Of a DNA stretch of 64,000 bases, positions 37,508-47,119 are shown in pieces; within the stretch, counting starts at the first letter, position 1; each line of letters begins with the position of its first letter. The DNA is from CAWJHE01 sp963842455 (GTDB taxonomy: Bacteria > Chloroflexota > Anaerolineae > Anaerolineales > UBA4823). The notes beneath the pieces are model-generated. The model was not told where the DNA came from, did not search any database, and worked only from the letters and a program-made list of their open reading frames with translations. The stretch spans positions 186,001 through 250,000 of the forward strand of contig CAWJHE010000017.1 in assembly GCA_963842455.1 (NCBI GenBank). Reading direction: 5' to 3'. The position numbers and the translations under genes were made by a program.

Positions 37508-38191
37508 ATGATCCAAAAAATATTAAGCACACATCGTTTTTTATCATCACAACTATTTTATCCCCTTCTGCTATCTAGTGGTTTGGCGCTCAGTATTTAC
37601 CTGGTACGCGTAATTGTGAGCAGCAATTATGTGATCTATGCCAACTTGGTCTGGAACCTCTTTTTAGCCTGGATACCCTATCTTTTCAGCATGCTGGTTG
37701 CTATTCTGCATGGCAACCTGCCCAAACAATGGTGGTGGCTGCTCATTCCCGGGCTAATTTGGCTGGTTTTCTTTCCTAACGCTCCATACCTTGTGACCGA
37801 TTTTTTACATCTGGAGAAACGAGCATTCATTCCAATATGGTATGATATTTTATTATTAGCCACTTTCTCCTGGACAGGTATATTCCTGGCCATCACCTCA
37901 TTAAGAACCATGCAAGTAATCATCAGGGACTACTTCGGGGTGGTTATCAGCTGGATATTTGCCTTCTTCGCCATAATGCTTGGCGGGTTGGGCATCTACC
38001 TGGGTAGGTTTGAACGCTGGAATAGCTGGGATTTACTCATACACCCCAAGTCGATTTTGGCAGATATTGCCAGGCGCTTCATAAACCCTCTGGAGTATAT
38101 AGGGTTCTTTGGTTTCACAATTTTATTTACGGCGCTGATGGCAATTTGCTATTGGATGTTTGTGTCGTTAAGACATTTGGATCACGAATAA
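37508..38191 (+). CDS. DUF1361 membrane protein
   Basis: A 227-residue protein with about six or seven membrane helices. The DUF1361 signatures NLVWNLFLAWIPYLFSMLV and VFFPNAPYLVTDFLHL are clear, as is LGRFERWNSWDLL near the C-terminus. Its function is unknown in the family. The start at 37508 is chosen because a TATAAT box lies 17 bases before it. It precedes the dipeptidase gene by 34 bases and may share its transcript. Confidence 0.82.
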   Translation: MIQKILSTHRFLSSQLFYPLLLSSGLALSIYLVRVIVSSNYVIYANLVWNLFLAWIPYLFSMLVAILHGNLPKQWWWLLIPGLIWLVFFPNAPYLVTDFLHLEKRAFIPIWYDILLLATFSWTGIFLAITSLRTMQVIIRDYFGVVISWIFAFFAIMLGGLGIYLGRFERWNSWDLLIHPKSILADIARRFINPLEYIGFFGFTILFTALMAICYWMFVSLRHLDHE

Positions 38192-38225
38192 AAGAAATTT
38201 ATCTTAAAGATTTAGGAGAACCACA

Positions 38226-39600
38226 ATGGACCATAAAGATGCAGCTCTGGATTATGTGCGCACTCATCAGTCTCAATTCTTAGATGATTTGAAAGAATTT
38301 GTTAGCATCCCCTCAGTTTCCACCGATATTTCTGCAAAAGCAGATATGCTGCGGGCAGCCGAATGGGTGGCCAGCCGGTTGAAGAAGTTAGACATCGAAA
38401 ATATCACGATCTTCCCAACCAAAGGGCATCCAGTCGTTTATGGCGAATATCTCAACGCTGGGAAAGATAAACCGGTCGTATTGATCTACGGCCATTACGA
38501 CGTTCAGCCAGCTGAGCCTTTGGAGCTATGGCATACACCCGCATTTGAGCCCACGCAAGTTGGCGATAACCTGTACGGGCGCGGCGCATCCGATATGAAA
38601 GGGCAAATTACAGCCAGCTTGCAGGCGATTGAGGCAATTGTGCGAACCGGTAAACTGCCGGTCAACGTAAAATTCATGATCGAGGGCGAAGAAGAAATCG
38701 GCTCTCCGAATCTGGAAGATTTCATCAAGAATCATGCTGAGCTATTGAGTTGTGACTTCACCTTGAACCCAGATACAGGCATGATAGCACCGGATGTCCC
38801 CACCATCACCTATGGTTTGCGCGGCCTGGCCTATTTCGAGCTGAGAGTTTACGGACCTTCTCAAGACCTGCATTCCGGATTGTTTGGCGGCGCTGTACAC
38901 AATCCCGCCCAGGTGCTGTGTGATCTGATCGCTGGCATGCACGATGCCCAGGGGCAGGTAACACTGCCTGGTTTTTACGATCGTGTCCTTCCGTCTGGAT
39001 GCGGAAGAGCGCGCCGAGCTTGCTCGCCTGCCGATGAATGACCAATTCTTTCTAGAGCAAACCGGTGTACCAAAGCTTTATGGCGAAGCAGGCTACACAG
39101 CCATAGAGCAGGTTGGTGCACGCCCCACTCTGGAGGTAAACGGTTTATTGTCCGGTTTTACGGGCGAGGGTTCCAAAACAGTCCTGCCTGCCCATGCTAT
39201 GGCGAAAATCTCTATGCGCCTGGTACCCGATCAAAAGCCTGCTGAAGTTCACCAGCAGTTAATCAGCTACCTGAAAGAACACGCCCCAGATACTGTACGC
39301 TGGGAGGTCACCCAAATGGCTGGCGGAATTGCCTCCATCACCGACCGCAATATCCCTGGAGTGAAGGCTATCAGTCAAGCGTTGGAAGAGACTTTTGGAG
39401 CACGTCCGGTCTTCCGTCGGGAAGGCGGTAGTGTACCCGTAACCGCTCAAATCCAGGAAATTTTAGGCGCCGAATCGGTCCTGACCGGGTTTGGATTGCC
39501 GGATGACAACCTGCACGCTCCTAACGAGAAACTGCACCTGCCGACTTATTATCGCGGCATCGAGGCCTTGGTGCGTTTCTTCTGCATCTTGGGTGCATAA
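38226..39600 (+). CDS. M20 family dipeptidase / carboxypeptidase (frameshifted)
   Basis: A zinc peptidase of about 457 residues. GHYDVQPAEPLELW holds the first metal His and Asp, RGASDMKGQ the bridging Asp and EGEEEIGS the catalytic Glu. DLHSGLFGGAVHNP marks the dimerisation domain, and LPDDNLHAPNEKLHLPTYYR carries the C-terminal His. The frame changes once near 38990, after LPGFYDRV, and continues with FRLDAEERAELARL. AGGAG before ATG 38226 supports the start. This subgroup (M20A dipeptidases) splits small peptides in the cytoplasm. The single shift is probably an assembly indel. Confidence 0.88.
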
Positions 39601-39628
39601 GAAACAGATCAGAGTTTGCTATCAGGTA

Positions 39629-39657
39629 TTGACGGGAGTTAAACAAACCCGTACAAT
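39629..39657 (+). promoter_or_regulatory. Promoter giving a leaderless mRNA
   Basis: TTGACG (39629-39634) and TACAAT (39652-39657) at 17 bases spacing. The ATG of the next gene is at 39665, where transcription itself should start, so there is no room for a leader or ribosome-binding site. Confidence 0.7.
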
Positions 39658-39664
39658 CGACGCT

Positions 39665-40546
39665 ATGACAGAAAAATTACCTACATACGGCGGACAGGCA
39701 GTTATTGAAGGCGTTATGATGCGCGGCGCACAAAGCGTGGCAATTGCCATGCGTGCCCCTGATAACCAGATTGTGATTCATACAGAAGAACTTTCCGGAA
39801 TCTACAAAAGCAAAATCACAAAAATCCCCTTTTTGCGCGGGCTGGTGATGCTCTGGGATGCTTTAGGGTTAGGCATGCGCGCCTTAACGATCTCGGCTAA
39901 TATGCAATCTGGTGAAGATGAAAAATTAGAAGGCCCGGCTTTATATCTGACATTGGGCCTTTCCCTCACTATTGGCATCGGGCTTTTTTTCCTTGCCCCT
40001 GCTGGTATTGGTCAGCTTGCCGAACATTACCTTGGAATAAATGCCTGGTGGAGCAACCTGATTGAAGGACTGGTGCGCCTGGCTATTCTTATCGCTTACA
40101 TCTGGCTGATTGCGTTCATGCCCGATGTTCGCCGGGTGTTCTCCTATCACGGCGCAGAGCATAAGACCATCAACGCTTTTGAAGCCGAAGTGGAATTAAC
40201 CCCTGAGAACGTATCGAAGTTTTCTGTGGAGCATCCGCGTTGTGGCACAGCCTTCCTGCTGACCCTGGTGCTGTTATCCATCGTGGTTTTCAGTCTATTA
40301 GGACCATTACCCACCGCATGGCGTCTCATCAGTCGGGTAGTATTTCTTCCATTACTCGCCGGTGTTGCTTACGAATACATCCGTTGGACGGCAAAACACT
40401 TAGACTCTCCTTTTGTCCGTTGGATGATCAAACCGAACCTGGCTCTCCAACATTTGACCACCCGCGAACCCAGCCAGGAAATGCTTGAAGTATCCATTGC
40501 TGCCTTTAATGCAATGAAGGCTCAGGAAAAACAACTGACCGTATAG
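39665..40546 (+). CDS. DUF1385 (YqhQ-like) membrane protein
   Basis: A 293-residue DUF1385 protein. The N-terminal motif YGGQAVIEGVMMRGAQSVAI and the central VFSYHGAEHKTINAFEA, with EVEHPRCGTAFLL-like text, are diagnostic; the conserved His and Cys suggest a metal site. About four membrane helices are present. The family function is not established. The start ATG 39665 is fixed by similarity and by a promoter immediately upstream that would give a leaderless message. A weak hairpin (CCTGGT/ACCAGG, about 40562-40582) follows the gene. Confidence 0.88.
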   Translation: MTEKLPTYGGQAVIEGVMMRGAQSVAIAMRAPDNQIVIHTEELSGIYKSKITKIPFLRGLVMLWDALGLGMRALTISANMQSGEDEKLEGPALYLTLGLSLTIGIGLFFLAPAGIGQLAEHYLGINAWWSNLIEGLVRLAILIAYIWLIAFMPDVRRVFSYHGAEHKTINAFEAEVELTPENVSKFSVEHPRCGTAFLLTLVLLSIVVFSLLGPLPTAWRLISRVVFLPLLAGVAYEYIRWTAKHLDSPFVRWMIKPNLALQHLTTREPSQEMLEVSIAAFNAMKAQEKQLTV

Positions 40547-40688
40547 AGGTAATTCTTGCTCCCTGGTAAGTATGGGAACCAGGATTTTACCAATCTCATG
40601 AATTGATGCCCCGCTTGACGTTAGCGAGGTTAAAATAAGAGCATCATGGCTTTTATATCTTTGCATAAAAAGATAACAATCTGTCGCC

Positions 40689-42057
40689 ATGCTGCTCTTT
40701 TTATTGGGGATCAGCAGCCTGGCTGGCTGTACCGCGGCGCAAGAAAACCCCAATATCCCCACGGCCAGTCCGACCAGCCTCGCAACCCCCACATTGGCCG
40801 GATTACCAGACCTGACCATCGTCGATATTCGCCTGGATATCACCCCAGAGGAATTATGTACAAATGCGCCTGAATCCTATAGCGTCATCATTCAAATCAA
40901 AAACCAGGGAAAGTCGGACGCCGGTCCTTTTGCGGTATCTATTAACCAAGACCAACTTAGATTTTTTTCTGATCTGAGCAGCAGGAGAAATATTAGAGTT
41001 GAGCACAAACAGCTCAACTTTGGAACTCAATATTACGGTCGACCCAAGATTTGAAGTTAGCGAGAACAATGAGAATAATAATCATGTGATCACAAAACTC
41101 GCACTACCAACAGACCAGGATTTGTGCACAAACACGATCATTGGCAACTCCGTGGAAGTCAGCCCAATATTTACCCTTGAAGGCCATTCAGATAAGGTTT
41201 TTAGCGTAGATTTTTCACCAGATGGCAACCTTATCGCTTCGGGTTCAATTGACAATACCTTAAGACTTTGGAGAGCCACACTTGGCACCCTGCTGAGAAC
41301 CATGCGCGGGCATCCTTTTCCGGTGCTCACAACAAAATTCTCGTCAAATGGCTCCATCCTGGCGACCGGCTCGACGGATGGGATCATCCGCATCTGGCGG
41401 GTTTCTGATGGCAGGCTTCTTCAAGAAATGCACGGGCATGCCGGCCGGGTAAAAAGTCTGGATTTATCTACTGATGGTCGCTATTTGGTATCCTGCTCAG
41501 ATGATTTTACAGTCCGCTTGTGGAGACTGATTGATTATCGCCTGGTACAGACCATAGACGAAGGGATGTTAGAGATCACCAGCGTGGCTTTCTCTCCAGA
41601 CAACCAAACTTTCGCATGGACTGAAATAAATGGAATTGTGCGGGTACGCACTGTTTCAGGAAACTGGTTGCATGTCTTCAATGAAACGCCCTTTTCAGCA
41701 AATGCAGTTGCTTTCGACCCACAAGGCGAGTGGATAAGCGCTGGTTTTGCCGATGGCAGCATCCGCATATGGGAAGTCCTGAGTGGAGAGTCAACACATA
41801 TTCTTAAAAGCCATGCACAGGCTATCAATGATCTCGAATTTTCACCCGATGGGAATTGGCTGGCCTCTGCATCCCGAGACGGCACTATTCACTTGTGGCA
41901 GCGCGATGAAAAAGGATTTGGCACATCCCCAACGCTCATCTTGAGCGGACATATTTCATCTGTCAATAGTATTAGCTTCTCACCAGATGGAATTCACCTG
42001 GCCTCTGCTTCAGATGATTATCGTGTACTTACCTGGGAAATTCCACAAGAAGATTAA
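40689..42057 (+). CDS. WD40-repeat lipoprotein with N-terminal CARDB-like domain (frameshifted)
   Basis: A secreted lipoprotein: the signal MLLFLLGISSLAGC ends in a lipobox Cys. A Thr/Pro-rich linker (TASPTSLATPTLAG) leads to a CARDB-like beta domain (DLTIVDIRLDITPEELC, then VIIQIKNQGKSDAGPFAVSI). After one frame change near 40990 the same domain continues (LELNITVDPRFEVSENNE). Six or seven WD40 repeats follow from about 41170, each with FSPDG and a final LW, IW or TW pair. The propeller probably binds a partner at the cell surface. The C-terminus TWEIPQED is complete. Confidence 0.8.
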
Positions 42058-42088
42058 TGCGATCCAAAAGACCCATCTGGCCATTGCC

Positions 42089-42703
42089 TTACCAGGGCAG
42101 CACATCTGCCGAGATAAACCCTTCGCCCAGCTCCACATCCATCACATCATAACCCGACAAAAGTTGTGAGAAGAATAAATCAACTTGCGATTCAACAGCC
42201 GAAAAAGCTAAATGAGGCAAATCCTGTCCATCCAGAAGCATGCGACTTATTCTGAAATGTAATTCTCGCGATTCAATTAGAGGAAATCCCAAAATTTCAA
42301 AATCGCCCATCGTGCCTGCATAATTCAGTTCCCCACTCAAACGAATCTTTTCAGGAGAAAATTCAATGTTTTTCACAACCATGGGTGCATTTGCCTGGGA
42401 AGATATACTCTGATCCTGCGCAAAACGGGTGGCTTGTTCGTTACTGAACGACCATTTTTCAACCGTCTTACTTTTTGGGGTTGCTGTCACGGCTTTTGGC
42501 AAAGCTGGCATTGCAACAGGAGATTGAGTCTGTTTTCCTGATGCGTTGTGATCCAAGGATAAATAACCCCCAGCAGATGCCAGCTCAACCCCCCTTTGCT
42601 GACCTATCACAAAAGCGAGAATCGTAAGGGTTGAGACAACCACTGCTAAAACAATCGCAGCGACTAAGATTTTCGAGAAGCTCAAATTTAGAGAAGGTCC
42701 CAT
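42089..42703 (-). CDS. Hypothetical membrane-anchored protein
   Basis: A 204-residue protein with one N-terminal helix (ILVAAIVLAVVVSTLTILAF), a polar Thr/Pro/Lys linker and an extracytoplasmic domain of alternating strands (VVKNIEFSPEKIRLSGELN). I do not recognise the domain. It is the last gene of a minus-strand group with an SH3-like protein and an ABCG-like transporter, from which it is separated by six bases, so it may be an accessory part of that system. Confidence 0.7.
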   Translation of the reverse strand: MGPSLNLSFSKILVAAIVLAVVVSTLTILAFVIGQQRGVELASAGGYLSLDHNASGKQTQSPVAMPALPKAVTATPKSKTVEKWSFSNEQATRFAQDQSISSQANAPMVVKNIEFSPEKIRLSGELNYAGTMGDFEILGFPLIESRELHFRISRMLLDGQDLPHLAFSAVESQVDLFFSQLLSGYDVMDVELGEGFISADVLPW

Positions 42704-42709
42704 AAGTTT

Positions 42710-43288
42710 CTATTTCCGGCAAGCCAGGCGAGGGATAAATCCTTTATAGTCTGGGACAGCCAATAAAATATATTCGCTGTCTTTAATCCATTTCTGCGGT
42801 TGAAAAAGGTCATTTTCAATTAAAAGGTAAGTCACAGTCTCTTTCAATTCATCCATTTCATCCCACCCAAGAATTACAAACATCGATCCTGCTTCCAGTT
42901 TCCCCTGTTTATTGTTTACACCTGGGCAACTATATGCATTGACTGTCTCGTTGGCAATCCCTGATACTTCGGGAGCAGGTGTATACGTAGGGGTGGCCGT
43001 ACGGAACACCGTAGGGGTGGAGGTTGGGCTGGCTGTTGCTGTAAACGTAGGAGATGGCGTGGCATCTATGGAGGCGTGCATAGCGACAACATCGGGATTT
43101 TTGTCCGGTTCAGCTGTAATTTTCGGCGCTACTTGAGCTGTCCTGGTAGCTGAAAGTGCGGTGGCTGTCAGGCGTAGATCGGGCGGCAAAGGGCTATATA
43201 ACAAAGTCGCCACCCATGGAGAAACAGCAATCACCAAGCAAATTGCCAGACCAAAACCGTAACGTACGGGCCAAGGAATCGATAGCAT
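42710..43288 (-). CDS. Membrane-anchored protein with SH3-like C-terminal domain
   Basis: A 192-residue protein with an N-terminal helix (YGFGLAICLVIAVSPWVATL), a long Thr/Ser/Pro linker (about 60-110) and a C-terminal bacterial SH3-like domain starting VNAYSCPGVNNKQGKLEAGS. The same type of domain is built into the transporter encoded just upstream (14 bases). Such domains bind peptides or cell-wall material outside the membrane. A partnership with the transporter is inferred from position and shared domain type. Confidence 0.7.
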   Translation of the reverse strand: MLSIPWPVRYGFGLAICLVIAVSPWVATLLYSPLPPDLRLTATALSATRTAQVAPKITAEPDKNPDVVAMHASIDATPSPTFTATASPTSTPTVFRTATPTYTPAPEVSGIANETVNAYSCPGVNNKQGKLEAGSMFVILGWDEMDELKETVTYLLIENDLFQPQKWIKDSEYILLAVPDYKGFIPRLACRK

Positions 43289-43301
43289 AAATCACTCCAA
43301 A

Positions 43302-46001
43302 CTAGAAACTACAATTCGAGGGCACATAGTAGATACTGGTCCGTATCCGTACTAGCTGATCCTGTAACACCGAATTCTCGAAAAACAGCTTCAATTGATC
43401 ACCTTCTTGTACCTGGATATCAATCGCTAGTCCACGAAAAATGAAAGATTGCCGTGTTGCTTGAATCGGGTAAGTGTCAACGATTTCCCCATTTATATTT
43501 ACAAACAACTTGCCAGTTTTTAACTCTAAACCAGCATCATCCCTGAATAAATCTACAACCAACACCACATGACCGTTAACATCGCTGGTCCACTCTACAG
43601 TGGGTGATGACTGGTTGCCTTCCAGGTAGGCGCGTGGAGCTGCACATTGAGGAGGCGAGGCTGTAAAGCCGGTTTTCGACACAGGTAAATCCGTAGTAAT
43701 AATCGGTACCCACCCCACCAAATGCCGGCCTGTAGCTTCCTCTTTTATCCGGAACCATCTTTCTTCAAGATCTTTCCCCAACAAAGTGAATTTTGTATTG
43801 GCAGGCAGTTTTTCTATCGGGTAATCCCCATGATTGGGTCCAAATAGAATACCAGTTTCGCTCAAAATGCTACCCGTTGGCAAGGGGGGGAGAGAGCTGC
43901 TATCAACTGCCGTATCTTCCAGAACGACGGGCTGGTTTTCAACAGGGTTATCTTCCAGAGCTGATGCGGGCTCGGCTGTTGCTTGCAAATTCACCATCTC
44001 CGCATCCTCCTGGATAGCCGTCGGGAAAGGCGTTGGCGGAATCGCAATCATCACCGTTGCTGGCGGAGGCAATTCTGTGGGCAAAGGACAGAGAGACTGG
44101 CTAACCAGACCAGTAGATTCCTGGAAAAAGTTCACTTGAACAGAATTTTCGATGCGTATATTATCCTGATCGCTGCGCAAGGAATAATATTCTTGTGAAC
44201 GAGCATCCAAGAATGCCGCCCAACTACCAGCAATCACGATCAGCGGTATGACAGACCAGACATGACGATTCATCATAGCCTTTTGAAGGCGAATTTTGCG
44301 TGGAAACCAATGATCCTGCATGCGCAAAGCCACAAAGGCCAGGACCATGGCAAGCAAGATATACACAACCAGGTTCAGCCAGATAGATGTGATGTGTCCC
44401 CAACTGTAAAAATCTTGAAAACGAGGGTTTGCTGCCCAACAGTAGAGTTGGGTGCTGCTGGAAATCCCTTCAGCCGCCCAATGACTGGCTGCAAAAACTG
44501 ATATGCGGTCCAACAGCCAGCGGAAGCGTTCATTGAAATCAACTCCACCGGAGAAAAAGAGGTGAAACACAACCGCAATACCCAACAGACCTGTTGCAGT
44601 CCGTTCACTGCTGGCAGCAGCTGAAATTGCCAGACCTAAAGTCACCGAAGCAATACAGGCCAAAACTAAGGTAACCAAAACCAGGTAAGGTTCAGGAATC
44701 TCCTGCCCCTGAAATGTCAACACAGCCAAAATAGAGCTTGGCGCAAGAATACCAACCAGCGCAACCAAGAATAGCCATTTAGAAAGCAAGTAAGCCCAGG
44801 GAGAAAGCCCCTTGACCCTTTCGTAACGATAAATCAACCTTTCTTTGGTCACATCCAAAAAAGATCCGATCAGACCTAGCAATGTTACCACCAGGGATAA
44901 AATAAAAATCGCCTGGCGTGCGTCACTGGTATCAAAAACGGATGAGTAGCCTGCTTCTGAAATATCCTGCACGAACGCGTTATCGCGTAAAACAATACGT
45001 GAAAGAAGGCCACTGAACGGTCCTAACAACAGATACAATGCCAGGGCAGAGAAGTTGTGCCGAAACATAAGCCAATTGCGCGTCAAAAGCACACGCAGCT
45101 CATGTATCCAATTCTTAGAATGTGTTCGTGAACGGATTTCGGGAACGGTTGCGTTCGGTGGCGGTTCGCCCAACGGCTCATGGACAAACTGCCTGGATTT
45201 CCGGTAAATTTCAGCCCAACGCGAGGCATCATCCTGATTTTCCAGGTCTCGCGCCTCCTCATTTAACTCCTGCTCTAACTGGTCCAGGACCTGCATATAT
45301 GGACCTTGTGCTCTAACCTTCCCGCTTGCCAGAAAAATCACCCGGTCGCAGTAATACAGGCTTTGAAGAGTGTGGGTGATAACCACCACCGTCTGTCGCT
45401 TTCCCCAGGATCGGTTGCGGAGCATCTCCATCAGCGAACGTTCTGCATCTGGATCCAGGTTGGTGGTGGGCTCATCCAAGAAAAGCAAAGGAGGGTTTGT
45501 CAGCAGCTCAGCACATAAATCTAGACGTTTACGCTCACCGCTGCTTAGCTCTCCAATCAAGGCCCCGCGGCGGTGTTCAGGAAATTCCAATTGTTGGAGC
45601 AAGAGTTCAATTCGTTCTTTGATCGCTTTTTCTGGACGTTCTGGCAAACGCAATTTTCCAATTTGGAGAAGCCCATCTTCTACTCGCAAATTATCATGTA
45701 AAACATTGTAAACTGGAACCCAACCAATAAGTCGCAGCCAATGTTCAGGGTTGGTATATAAATCTTGCTCAAAAACCTTAACCTGACCAGCGTATGGTCG
45801 GTCGCCCAGAATCGCCTCCAACAGCTTGGTTTTCCCCGCCCCGTTCGGTCCGATTACGGCAACAAATTCACCTTCCTTAACATCCAGGTCAATCCCCTTC
45901 AGAATCCATTTCCTATTCCGCAGACCGCCTTTGCGCACCCAAAGGTTATGCACCTCTAACACAGATCGCTCAGGAGATTGAGAACTTTCAAATTCCATCA
46001 T
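43302..46001 (-). CDS. ABCG-like ABC transporter fused to an extracytoplasmic SH3-like domain
   Basis: An 899-residue half transporter. The ATPase domain (about 15-245) has Walker A GPNGAGKTK, signature LSSGERKRLDLC and Walker B LLFLDEPTTNLD. An ABC-2-type membrane domain (about 300-600) follows, with six or so helices. After that the chain leaves the membrane into a Pro/Thr/Glu linker (TELPPPATVMIAIPPTPFP), an SH3b-like domain (ILFGPNHGDYPIEKLPANTK) and a beta-rich C-terminus. The ATPase-first order is that of ABCG exporters. The outer SH3 part is unusual and may sense or hold cell-wall or cargo. Neighbouring genes encode three small exported proteins. The substrate is unknown. Confidence 0.85.
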   Translation of the reverse strand: MMEFESSQSPERSVLEVHNLWVRKGGLRNRKWILKGIDLDVKEGEFVAVIGPNGAGKTKLLEAILGDRPYAGQVKVFEQDLYTNPEHWLRLIGWVPVYNVLHDNLRVEDGLLQIGKLRLPERPEKAIKERIELLLQQLEFPEHRRGALIGELSSGERKRLDLCAELLTNPPLLFLDEPTTNLDPDAERSLMEMLRNRSWGKRQTVVVITHTLQSLYYCDRVIFLASGKVRAQGPYMQVLDQLEQELNEEARDLENQDDASRWAEIYRKSRQFVHEPLGEPPPNATVPEIRSRTHSKNWIHELRVLLTRNWLMFRHNFSALALYLLLGPFSGLLSRIVLRDNAFVQDISEAGYSSVFDTSDARQAIFILSLVVTLLGLIGSFLDVTKERLIYRYERVKGLSPWAYLLSKWLFLVALVGILAPSSILAVLTFQGQEIPEPYLVLVTLVLACIASVTLGLAISAAASSERTATGLLGIAVVFHLFFSGGVDFNERFRWLLDRISVFAASHWAAEGISSSTQLYCWAANPRFQDFYSWGHITSIWLNLVVYILLAMVLAFVALRMQDHWFPRKIRLQKAMMNRHVWSVIPLIVIAGSWAAFLDARSQEYYSLRSDQDNIRIENSVQVNFFQESTGLVSQSLCPLPTELPPPATVMIAIPPTPFPTAIQEDAEMVNLQATAEPASALEDNPVENQPVVLEDTAVDSSSLPPLPTGSILSETGILFGPNHGDYPIEKLPANTKFTLLGKDLEERWFRIKEEATGRHLVGWVPIITTDLPVSKTGFTASPPQCAAPRAYLEGNQSSPTVEWTSDVNGHVVLVVDLFRDDAGLELKTGKLFVNINGEIVDTYPIQATRQSFIFRGLAIDIQVQEGDQLKLFFENSVLQDQLVRIRTSIYYVPSNCSF

Positions 46002-46053
46002 AAAACCTATAAAATTTCAATACTGGTGAAAGCCTGGGTAGGCTATCTTATCA

Positions 46054-46564
46054 TTATGGCGATGGACAGGTTTCTGTGCGTTGTCCAACGACCTCACACA
46101 ACATGCTTTGGCGAAAACGGTAAGTTCCTTCTGGGAAAGCATCCGCTTTTCCCAACTCATAATCGCCTTCACGCCAAACCTCTACCCATTCAAGATCATA
46201 GCTGTAGAAAGACCCTGCCGGGATCATTACAGGCACAATACACACCGCATCACTTTCAGTCCGTGGAATACGGTAATAGCTGCGTATCTCGTCCTCAACA
46301 GCCCTCCGGTTAACCGACACACCCGGGCTTGGCTCAATTTCAATAACATGGGTGTATTGGTGAATCGCTTGCATATCTTGTTTCATCTCTTCGCTGCCAC
46401 CGCAATTGTCAGCTTGAAGGCTCTTGATAACCGCTTCACCTTGTGTTTGCTTCCTTTCGACAATTGTTATCTGATCCGCTTCCTGTGGCGCTGTGCAGCT
46501 CATCAGAATAAAAGCCGAAACACCTAAAATGATGCATAGATAAAATTGACCTGATTTTTAACAT
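46054..46564 (-). CDS. Hypothetical lipoprotein (frameshift in signal peptide)
   Basis: The mature part (about 150 residues, MSCTAPQEADQITIVERKQT, later SYYRIPRTESDAVCIVPVMI and FPEGTYRFRQSMLCEVVG) has no recognised family. Upstream of the first in-frame Met the sequence reads IILGVSAFILMSC, a lipoprotein signal with the lipobox Cys. It reaches ATG 46564, which is preceded by GGAGAG, only after one frame change near 46535. I therefore take 46564 as the real start. It precedes the transporter gene by about 50 bases and may belong to the same export system. Several Cys residues may form disulfides. Confidence 0.6.
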
Positions 46565-46918
46565 AAGGCTCTCCTCAATTTTGTACTTTCCACTATACCA
46601 GTATGTCAATCAAAATCACCTCACGGCTTCGTTATTTTAGCCAGTTCAGCGAGTACATCCAGGCATTTTCCCGAGCAAATATGCAATCTTTCAATTTTGA
46701 TAAGTTGCAAGTATTCGAGTTCTCACGCCTGTTCTCCGCCGGCAAGAAAATATTCGCCTTACCCGAACGATCTTTGCCTTACGCCAAGACCACCTAGCCG
46801 CCAACCCATACGAACCAACGGAGGCAATCAACGTCAAGCAGGGGGTAATGGGTTATCCGCACGCCAGGTTGACGATGTAACTGCCTCAAGGTACAATCTG
46901 CTTCCCATAGGAGAGCGA
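46565..46918. other. Intergenic region with the ttuB promoter
   Basis: No gene is recognised in these 350 bases between divergent genes. On the plus strand TTGACG (46869-46874) and TACAAT (46892-46897), 17 bases apart, form a good promoter 22 bases before the ThiS-like gene. The rest holds nothing I can name. Confidence 0.6.
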
Positions 46919-47119
46919 ATGCCAGTCAAACTCATTCTTCGAGACCATGAATATGAAGTGAAACACGGAATGACCTTACGTCAGTCCTTGCTCAAGATCG
47001 GTGCACAGCCCGAAGCTGTATTGGCAATTCGCCAGGGTCAAATGATCACCGAAGATGAAATTCTAAAGGATGGAGATACCATCAAGTTGGTTTCGGTTAT
47101 TTCCGGCGGGGCAGCATGA
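46919..47119 (+). CDS. ThiS/MoaD-like sulfur carrier protein (TtuB type)
   Basis: A 66-residue ubiquitin-like protein (MPVKLILRDHEYEVKHGMTL) ending VSVISGGAA. Sulfur carriers normally end in Gly-Gly; here two Ala residues follow the pair, so either a short tail is removed first or the carrier works differently. GGAGAG precedes the ATG. It overlaps the TtuA-like gene by four bases. In Thermus-type systems TtuB delivers sulfur as a C-terminal thiocarboxylate to TtuA for 2-thiolation of a tRNA uridine. It could also serve molybdenum cofactor, but the pairing with TtuA favours tRNA thiolation. Confidence 0.8.
   Translation: MPVKLILRDHEYEVKHGMTLRQSLLKIGAQPEAVLAIRQGQMITEDEILKDGDTIKLVSVISGGAA

Noticed and set aside
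40560..40588. Hairpin after the DUF1385 gene considered as a firm terminator
   Set aside because: The stem is only about six pairs and the T-run is poor; it is mentioned with the gene but not listed separately.
46603..46797. A 64-codon plus-strand frame before the ThiS-like gene
   Set aside because: There is no ribosome-binding site or similarity, and the promoter of the ThiS-like gene lies after it.
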